From contig RSEF01000004.1 in NCBI GenBank assembly GCA_003993805.1, positions 16,604,000-16,667,999 of the forward strand: a DNA stretch of 64,000 nucleotides, in the 5' to 3' direction. The position numbers and the translations under genes are program-made. The DNA is from Himantopus leucocephalus (Eukaryota; Chordata; Aves; Charadriiformes; Recurvirostridae). This document shows, piece after piece, positions 39,573 to 64,000 of the stretch (position 1 is the stretch's first letter; each line of letters begins with the position of its first letter). The notes under the pieces were generated by a model. The model ran no database searches. It was not told where the DNA came from and saw only the letters and a program-made list of their open reading frames with translations.

Positions 39573-41810
39573 AACCCCATCTTTATCTGTCATCTCGTTA
39601 CAGCACGCTCATGCTCCTGTATGAGCTCATTGTTAGAAGTTTTTTAAAAAGATCTATTATATATAAAAATATATATGTATTGAAAGGTGCTAATCAACCT
39701 CAAGCAGGTCACGTGACTGGTCATGCGGATCTAAAATCATATCAGATTTTTTAAAAAATCTTCGATATATGCAGATGTTATACAGAATTTCTTACCAGTG
39801 TAATAATGATATACTGATGAATAAACAATCCTGCAGGTTTTTAAGGACAAGGTCAGCAATACTTCCCACCATGGCTTGGGGGGGAAAAGGATAGTTTTGT
39901 CTCCTTTTTGTATACAGCATAATGCACAACGCATTTTTGTCTATCTCTTAGTAGCTGTTGCTTAAAAATATAGTTAAAAGGGTGTTATACAAACTGTAAA
40001 GGTGTGCTTCTGAAATGAGTTAACGCCAGACCCTTCTGGACCAGAGTTTTGTATCGCTAATTAAACAACTGTTACAGAGTCTGTGGTCAATCAGATTGTA
40101 TGCTACTTTTTTTAAAAGATTGGAATAATCAATCTCTCTACAGTGTTTCTAGGGCACCTACCTCCTCAGCACGCGAGTGCTGAAAACGCTACGGATGGTT
40201 TCTGTGTTACTGTGGGTTTATTTGTACAGAACGTGCAGTTCACTGTGACATGCACTGGGACAGAATAGGTCTGTTTGCCTAAAGCTGACCAACAGCTGCT
40301 TTCACAAATGGCATTCCCTCATAGTTCTGGTTAGTACCCTTTTAGATATATTGCTGGGTTTAGATACTTTTTGGGGTACTTTATAAGAAGTTAAGGTACA
40401 ACCAAGTAGCTTATTTCACTGTTTTTTAAGTTGGAATGCAAATTTTTTGAGCACTACTCAGTTTGCCTTATTCATTGAAGAGATTGTTGGGGTTTGGGGT
40501 TGGTTTTTTTTTAATTCTTTTGCTTAATGTTCCTAAAAACCCTGTTCTGTAAACTGAGTTAGACAACAAAACCGTAGACTTGACACGAAACTATTACTTA
40601 GTCACACTTCGAGTGGCCTTCCTTCTGCCGCGACTGCTGTAGCACGGACTCTTCACCATCTCTACCCCAATGCTGGTGCCGGCAGGGGGAGGGCACGCTG
40701 GACGGAGTTCTGACCTCAGATACACCATCGAATCAAGGCGGTCAAATCCATTTGCACACCCTGGCGTTTGTATACGGACCTCTTTACTTGTCTTCAAATG
40801 TGCGGGTTTTGAAAACTGTCGTCTGGAGTAGGTTACATCTCTTCTGTGTGTTAGATCGAACCAAAGACGCCTCCAGCCATGCCCAAATGCTGCTCCTAAA
40901 GCCTGCCTTCCAGTCCTTGCTAAATCCCTGCAGGATTAAATGTGTTAACTTTTTTATTTTTGTACAGTTTCTAACTGATTTTTGCTAGTGATGTTAATTG
41001 AATTAAGTTTATTTGGGGAGTCTGAATATCTTCTCCATTTAAATAAACTGGTGACTTTCCTTTTATGTTTAAGAAAAAGAAAAAAAGTTTAAAAAAAAAA
41101 AAAAAAGAAAAACCCAAAGTGTGCCTCTCAGATTTAAGGGTTTCTGGTTACATTTATTCTTAAGACCAGCAATGATTCTTTATATACAAAGATATGTTTT
41201 CCTCGTTTTTTATTACTGTTAAAGAAAAAATAAAAAATGAAAACCTCTTTCTTTGCTCTGGACCCAGTAATTGCGCTGGTACATAAACGCACTGAGAAAA
41301 CAAACTTTTGTTTGAAACTTTTGTAACAACTTATGACTGTTTTTGTATATCAAAGTTGATTCTTTTCAAGATATTTGGATCTAGTTTCTAAGTTATTTTA
41401 GTGTTTTATATGTTACAAGAAAAAAAAAATGACTTTAAATTGTTCACCAGCATTTTGAGTTATCTTTAATGCGATGGTGACACACGATGGGCTTAGAGCT
41501 ACCTGGAGTAGCTTGGAAAGCCTCCGGCTTTTCCTTCCTTCCTTAGTAACTTGATTGATTACAATAATATCACAGATTACCTGAACCCCCTTCCTTTATA
41601 ACTAGATCCTCCTTCCTTCCACATTTAATTGCTATTAGTGTGAAGAAACTGTTGAAATGGGCATTTTAATATAAGTACGGCTTAAAAAGAGAAAAATGAG
41701 GAAAAAAGAAAAAAAAATAGAAGGTTATCTGTGGGTCTGTGAGATATGGCTGTGGAAAGATATTGTAGTCGTTTTAACACTATTGTTATTACCTTTTAAA
41801 TCATTTACCC

Positions 41811-41816
41811 AATAAA
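41811..41816 (+). terminator. Candidate AMMECR1 poly(A) signal
   Basis: AATAAA at 41811-41816. Two earlier AATAAA copies lie at 41042 and 41229 in A-rich sequence. Which one is used is not known. Confidence 0.4.
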
Positions 41817-41840
41817 ATAAGGAAAAAGCATACTTTCTTT

Positions 41841-43854
41841 TTATGTTTCTCTGCTTAATTGTGCGGCTTGGTCAATTTATTTTTTTTTTTATTTAATCAT
41901 TAGCGGTTAGCGTCAATGTTAAAGGCTAAGGACGCGTTAGGAGTATTTTCCTGTGACTGCTGTTAACTCCGTCTTTGCCTTTGCCCTGCCGTGGGAACAG
42001 ACTGCGGACGGGCGCCTGCACCTTTCACTCTCGTTCAGCAGTGAGTCACTGAACACTCCAAGTTAAATCAGCATTTCTATCAGTTGCATCACTTACATCA
42101 TTATTTATAGCAGTATAATTATCAGTATTTCTATCAGTTAGCAGTTCGGTTTTGTACTTTCTATGTCTAGGTTTAAACATGGAATTTTGCCCAGGCTTGG
42201 GCTCTGAGAGGGGAAGGCGGTTTCAGCCTCTTGAAGCAAACCTTTGTTGCAGAACCAGTTACACGGGTGGAACCAACACATCGCCTACCCTACTTGCAGC
42301 GACACTGTTCAACAGAATAATGTGGCAAAATGCGTATCAAAGAATATCTTGAAGTATCACCTAAATAATTTCAATACACTTTCTTCACATTACTCTTAGA
42401 GCAGCAGGTGTGATTTTAGAGTATCTAGGCTTGCTTTGCCATGAGGGATTTCTTTATCTTCTAGCTAATGATGCGTGGACTACGTTTGGCCAAATTTTAT
42501 GGGGGGGGAAAAAAAATGATAGTGTAGAGTTTGCACTGACTGACGGGGCTCCTGCGAAGTATGGAGGGCCAGGGAAGAAGTCGTCTCCCCTTCCCCAAAA
42601 GCTTTTAGTCTACTCACAGTGGGGCCGTTTTTAAATTGTTTTACTTAAGCAGATCCAGTGAGAACAGCGCACCGGGACCTTGAGTTCATGAACAGCCACC
42701 CTGCGGTAACTGCGGCGTGGCATCCCGGGGGTGGGCAGTGGGTCAGGGAGCCTTGGCCAGCCTCTGCGTGGGGATGTGCTCACACCAAAGGCGTTTTATT
42801 CCAGAAGGGGAGGAGCGTGTTCCTGTGAAGCAACAAAACCACAATCCCGCTGATGACAAAACAAAGTACCCGGACAGGTAAAACCAACTTGGAGAACTTC
42901 ATTCCCTGAGCCAAAGTCTTAGTGCACTGACAGAGCTACCAAGGCTGCGTGAAAGGGAGCGTATTTCCTCCGTAGGGTAATTCCTCAGACAAAGCAAGAA
43001 ATTTCTAACATCTCCCTGGAATTCAGACCTGATTTTAGACGTGGTTTTGTTTGCCTTTGACTAGTTCAAGATTACTACATCTCCTGTCTGTATATGCAAA
43101 GTCTTTGAAAACAGACCAATAAAATCCATGTAACCTTTAGATGTGGAAGGCTGATGCAGCCATTGCTCCATTTGCTTTGAAGCCTTGATTTAGAAGATTA
43201 AAAAACCACCTGCTTGAGTAAATAGCTTCCATTTTTGGTTTAGTATTTCACAGATTTGGTCTCATTAATCTGAACTGGGTAAAACGTACCTAAAACTCAC
43301 AGTCTGGTGAGATGTAGGGCTAGTTACAACTTCCTACCAAAAGTTTCCCACTCTTCTTGCTACTTTAGCCAGCTCTGCAGTTACCACACTATAAAATTCA
43401 AACTAGCAAAATACTACTGAATATTAAGGATGTTTCAGAGGTGGAAACTTGCATATTCTACATATATGCTGGTATTAAACAATGAAAGGGTCACTTACAA
43501 TTAGAGTTATAGAGAGATGCAGAGGGTAATCAGCAGTGCCTGAGAAAGGGAATTGCTTGTTTAGTTCATCTCGGGCTTCCATAAAGCACTCGATTTCTAC
43601 TTCAGCTGTTGTATCAGTCTTTATACTGTTCAAGAGAACTGGGTCTGTTCCGCAGCTGCGCGAAAACTTACAACTTCTACAGTGCATATGTAATAACAGA
43701 GGTGGGCAGATCCGGTATGTTCTTTTTCCAGGAACGGTATTTGCCAGGAGCCTTACGCGATGAAATACCTGCTTGTCTGAAATGTACTGGGTTTTAAAAA
43801 GTCTTAAGCGAGAACACTGAGTGCCTGGCACAATTAGAATGAGAACAAAACTGT
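41841..43854. other. Intergenic space between convergent genes
   Basis: No exon recognised. A further plus-strand AATAAA lies at 43118-43123, which could end a longer AMMECR1 transcript. Confidence 0.5.
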
Positions 43855-44186
43855 AGAGTATCCATTAAAATGCATTTATTTGTTTTAATTCAAAGGTTTA
43901 ACAACTATTTGCCCAGTGACCTGGACTTAGGGCACAACAATGAAAAAAATCATCAGACCAAAATACAAAAACCAAGTACACAAATTACCCCTTATTTGTA
44001 AATGTTACCTCATAACCAAGTTTTAGCACATTAAAAAGTCTACAAAATTTATAACACTCTTACAAATTATTCAGAGCTAGCAGCAGAGGTGGGAGCTGAG
44101 CCTCTCCGCAGCCGTCCCTGCCCGTGCCATACCCCTCTGTGCTTGAGCTGGAGGCTCGGGTAACGGGAACTGCAAGTTTCCAGCAG

Positions 44187-44225
44187 TCCTGGCACTTCAG
44201 CCCCGNTCCTGGCGCTTCAGCCCCG
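44187..44225. repeat. Short duplicate around a single N
   Basis: 44187-44205 and 44207-44225 are the same 19 bases with one A/G difference, separated by one N at 44206. Likely an unmerged contig overlap rather than a real tandem repeat. Confidence 0.85.
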
Positions 44226-44299
44226 GCCTGAGCCGCTCCAGCACCCCAGCACAGCACGGCCGGCGAGAGCAGTGTGGGTCTGCTCGCTCTTCTGCCCGC

Positions 44300-44340
44300 T
44301 GCCTCTGCTGCAGCATTGANTGCCTCCGCTGCAGCATTGA
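44300..44340. repeat. Short duplicate around a single N
   Basis: 44300-44319 and 44321-44340 are the same 20 bases with one T/C difference, separated by one N at 44320. Confidence 0.85.
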
Positions 44341-45479
44341 GAGAATGACTCCGTAAATGCAGAAATAATTTTAAAAAAGTACAAAATTGACCCTGAAGAA
44401 AAATAAAGTCATTTAAAAAATGGCTTGGCTTTGACTAAGTTACACGAAAAGCTGCAAGACAGATTTACAGCAATATCATTTTGAGTACGAGATCACAAAA
44501 ATCAAACAGATTTGTTTTGAGTCTTGTCACTGTACAAATGAAAACATCAAAGTTGACCTGTCTGCCTGTAGAAACCTTTCGCCTCCTGACGGAAGGGCTG
44601 ACATCTGCCCTCTTGCTGGGTTCTGGCCTTTTCAGAGCTTTGTTAACTATTAGGACCAATTTAATTCCTAGGAATCCGCCTCTAGTGAAGCAAGTGCAAC
44701 AGTGAGAAAACCAGCACATCCCTATTTTCCATTAGCTATAGATGCATAGAAAATGCCTGCAGTTTAGATGCAAGACGTTTAGGACATCATAAAAGTAAAA
44801 GTACAGTAATTTAACGGTTGCAAATAGCCATTTCTGAAAGGAAAATACAATTGGGCTTTACAAGATGATATCAACTACATAGAAATAGCAAACCCCTGAT
44901 GGCGGCCAGAAACGGATGGATAAATCTACAATGAGGTACTCTATAATCTCAAGGTATGGGAATGGCCTGACTTTTCACGGCTCCCAGCGGCAGCAGGGCA
45001 GCATCTGCTTGAGCGCAGGTTTGCCAAGCCCTGAGAAGCCGATCCCAACCCAAGCAGAGGGTGTGTTCATCCCCTGGGGCTTTGCACTGATCTACACCAG
45101 CGTGACCAAGAGCTGTTAATTGTCACCCTCAAAAGAAACAAGACGCAAAGTCTTCTTTGGTGCTTACATAGGAGGAAGGTAAACAGCTACAGCTCAAGCG
45201 CTGCGTACCGCGTCTGAAGCCTTGAAACAGAGCCCTGCCTGTGGCCTGGACAGCTAAAGCCTTGGCACAATTATCGCAATGCTCGTGGGCTGAATCGCCA
45301 GATGTTATGGTGGGTGCAGAAATTTAAAAGTAGCTCATTTTGCTGCTCTGGAGGGCCACTTACTCTAAGGCTGCATAAACAAACTGCTCAGTAGCCAAGT
45401 TTACTGCAGTTAATAATGCTTCACTTCTCTGTACAACTGGGGGCAAAAAGACATCATTCACTGGCAGAAAGAGTAATCA

Positions 45480-45763
45480 GTTTCATCACTCCTGGCTGCA
45501 TCAGAAGAAGCGTGGCCAGCAGGTCGAGGGAGGGGATTCTGCCCCTCTACTCTGCTCTGGTGAGACCCCACCTGGAGTACTGCGTCCAGCTCTGGAGCCC
45601 CCAATATAGGAGAGACATGGACTTCTTGGAGCAGGGCAAGAGGANGAGACATGGACTTCTTGGAGCAGGGCAAGAGGAGGGCCATGAAGATGATCAGAGG
45701 GCTGGAGCACTTCTATGAGCACAGGCTGAGAGAGTTGGGGTTCTTCAGCCTGGAGAAGAGAAG
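45480..45763 (+). mobile_element. CR1 LINE fragment at gap edge
   Basis: CR1 3' ORF2 sequence on the plus strand: [20 protein letters not shown], then [20 protein letters not shown] and [13 protein letters not shown]. It is interrupted by a single N at 45645 with a 33-bp duplicate either side, and runs into a 1000-N gap. Confidence 0.9.
45612..45678. repeat. 33-bp duplicate around a single N inside CR1
   Basis: 45612-45644 and 45646-45678 are identical, separated by one N at 45645. The CR1 reading frame makes sense with only one copy. Confidence 0.9.
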
Positions 45764-46763
45764 NNNNNNNNNNNNNNNNNNNNNNNNNNNNNNNNNNNNN
45801 NNNNNNNNNNNNNNNNNNNNNNNNNNNNNNNNNNNNNNNNNNNNNNNNNNNNNNNNNNNNNNNNNNNNNNNNNNNNNNNNNNNNNNNNNNNNNNNNNNNN
45901 NNNNNNNNNNNNNNNNNNNNNNNNNNNNNNNNNNNNNNNNNNNNNNNNNNNNNNNNNNNNNNNNNNNNNNNNNNNNNNNNNNNNNNNNNNNNNNNNNNNN
46001 NNNNNNNNNNNNNNNNNNNNNNNNNNNNNNNNNNNNNNNNNNNNNNNNNNNNNNNNNNNNNNNNNNNNNNNNNNNNNNNNNNNNNNNNNNNNNNNNNNNN
46101 NNNNNNNNNNNNNNNNNNNNNNNNNNNNNNNNNNNNNNNNNNNNNNNNNNNNNNNNNNNNNNNNNNNNNNNNNNNNNNNNNNNNNNNNNNNNNNNNNNNN
46201 NNNNNNNNNNNNNNNNNNNNNNNNNNNNNNNNNNNNNNNNNNNNNNNNNNNNNNNNNNNNNNNNNNNNNNNNNNNNNNNNNNNNNNNNNNNNNNNNNNNN
46301 NNNNNNNNNNNNNNNNNNNNNNNNNNNNNNNNNNNNNNNNNNNNNNNNNNNNNNNNNNNNNNNNNNNNNNNNNNNNNNNNNNNNNNNNNNNNNNNNNNNN
46401 NNNNNNNNNNNNNNNNNNNNNNNNNNNNNNNNNNNNNNNNNNNNNNNNNNNNNNNNNNNNNNNNNNNNNNNNNNNNNNNNNNNNNNNNNNNNNNNNNNNN
46501 NNNNNNNNNNNNNNNNNNNNNNNNNNNNNNNNNNNNNNNNNNNNNNNNNNNNNNNNNNNNNNNNNNNNNNNNNNNNNNNNNNNNNNNNNNNNNNNNNNNN
46601 NNNNNNNNNNNNNNNNNNNNNNNNNNNNNNNNNNNNNNNNNNNNNNNNNNNNNNNNNNNNNNNNNNNNNNNNNNNNNNNNNNNNNNNNNNNNNNNNNNNN
46701 NNNNNNNNNNNNNNNNNNNNNNNNNNNNNNNNNNNNNNNNNNNNNNNNNNNNNNNNNNNNNNN
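45764..46763. other. Assembly gap (1000 N) between inverted CR1 copies
   Basis: Exactly 1000 Ns. Plus-strand CR1 lies on the left and minus-strand CR1 on the right. Confidence 0.99.
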
Positions 46764-46815
46764 CCCCAACTCTCTCAGCCTGTCTTCATAGGAGAGCTGC
46801 TCCAGCAAAGGGCAA
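46764..46815 (-). mobile_element. CR1 LINE fragment, inverted relative to 45480-45763
   Basis: The minus strand reads LLEQLSYEDRLRELG, the same CR1 region as the copy on the other side of the gap. Bases 46764-46783 are the exact reverse complement of 45721-45740. Confidence 0.85.
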
Positions 46816-47228
46816 ACAAAAATCCCAGATTTAGGCACTTAATTCTCCTACCCTATTTATCTTCTTGAAACCATTACATGGTCTCAATGGTACAAGTACC
46901 ACACATACCATGAACTGGATGAAAAGATCAGGACCTTGACTTATACACAACTCTGTTCTAAACTCTTCAAAATAAAAGAAGCAGTTCTTATCACTTCTTC
47001 TTCCAGGAACTACTATGTTGGGGAGGAATAACAATTGGAGATTAAATAAAAGCAAACATATGCTGTAAATAAGTAGGTAGAAAGAGGGTAGTGCTACATT
47101 TTCTTAAAAAGAGTCTTCCTGTCCTACTTTAACAACAGAGTCTTCTCAAAAAACTAAGCCCCAAAATACTATGAGTTGGGATTACCTCCATCAAACCTAG
47201 GACAGCTGTGAATAGACAAATATTTCAG
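46816..47228. other. Intergenic or SMARCA1 distal 3' sequence
   Basis: AT-rich, with no repeat or exon recognised. Confidence 0.5.
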
Positions 47229-47234
47229 TTTAAT
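47229..47234 (-). terminator. Candidate SMARCA1 poly(A) signal (ATTAAA)
   Basis: The plus strand reads TTTAAT here, which is ATTAAA on the minus strand about 60 bases after the SMARCA1 stop. This is a common variant poly(A) signal. Transcription could also run farther, toward the AATAAA near 43875. Confidence 0.3.
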
Positions 47235-47292
47235 CTCTCAACTAATGGTTTCTACTAAAATAATCAGTGGCTATAATTATCTTTTTCATTTT

Positions 47293-64000
<16,708 letters not shown>

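Larger units (their letters stand above)
37494..41840 (+). other. AMMECR1: AMMECR1 3' untranslated region (end approximate)
   Basis: No recognisable coding sequence follows the stop codon. The stretch contains a strong hairpin (37606-37655), a C-rich run near 37990, several A-rich runs, and AATAAA signals at 41042-41047, 41229-41234 and 41811-41816. Any of these could end the transcript, and 41811 is the last before less structured sequence. Human AMMECR1 also has a long 3' UTR. The exact cleavage site cannot be fixed from sequence alone. Confidence 0.6.
43855..45470 (-). other. Possible minus-strand transcript 3' end, unassigned
   Basis: The minus strand has AATAAA at 43880-43875, preceded on that strand by about 1.5 kb without a convincing reading frame. 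It could be the distal 3' UTR of SMARCA1 or of an unannotated transcript. Its 44090-44340 part is GC-rich and contains two single-N joins. The plus strand also has an AATAAA at 44402-44407, so direction is uncertain. Confidence 0.25.

Noticed and set aside
45501..46868. Open frames of 405-445 codons
   Set aside because: They span the other 1000-N gap, with only CR1 fragments at the ends.

Overview
The window is nuclear DNA from a vertebrate, almost certainly a bird. The main pointers are CR1-type LINE fragments, one of them ending in the ATTCTATG tail repeats typical of avian CR1, and spliced genes with small exons in long AT-rich introns. It carries the 3' parts of two conserved genes that point toward each other. 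AMMECR1 is on the + strand, with its last four coding exons between 11744 and 37493 and a long 3' UTR after them. SMARCA1 (SNF2L, an ISWI chromatin-remodelling ATPase) is on the - strand, with 13 coding exons from the right edge down to 47293. Both reading frames are intact across every GT-AG splice junction I could check. I identified no other protein-coding gene with confidence.

Layout: 1-11743 is AMMECR1 intron, opening with an internally deleted CR1 (about 128-1590); the first AMMECR1 exons must lie upstream of the window. 11859-30622 is nominally one AMMECR1 intron, but it holds a compositionally foreign block (13369-23694). That block is GC-rich, contains a strong CpG island with CCAAT boxes and a candidate minus-strand first exon, and is bounded by a 10-N gap and a 1000-N gap. 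It may be a misplaced contig, or a promoter nested in the intron. 32569-37378 is intron with a second, larger CR1 carrying a decayed reverse transcriptase. The AMMECR1 3' UTR starts at 37494 with a strong hairpin at 37606-37655 and probably ends at one of several AATAAA sites between 41042 and 41816. 41817-47292 is the convergent intergenic space. It holds a possible minus-strand poly(A) end near 43860, inverted CR1 pieces around a 1000-N gap, and short false duplications at single Ns. 47293-64000 is SMARCA1.

The SMARCA1 part covers the C-terminal lobe of the SNF2 ATPase and the HAND, SANT and SLIDE modules that grip linker DNA. The last exon reads past the point where I recall the mammalian protein ending, adding about 12 residues. 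The AMMECR1 part covers the C-terminal 138 residues of the AMMECR1 domain.

No exotic mobile or defence system is visible. The items most worth a second look are the GC-rich island block inside AMMECR1, the AMMECR1 3' UTR hairpin, the SMARCA1 C-terminal extension, a 26-bp exact direct repeat in the AMMECR1 intron, and a series of single-N joins flanked by near-identical sequence that look like assembly artefacts.
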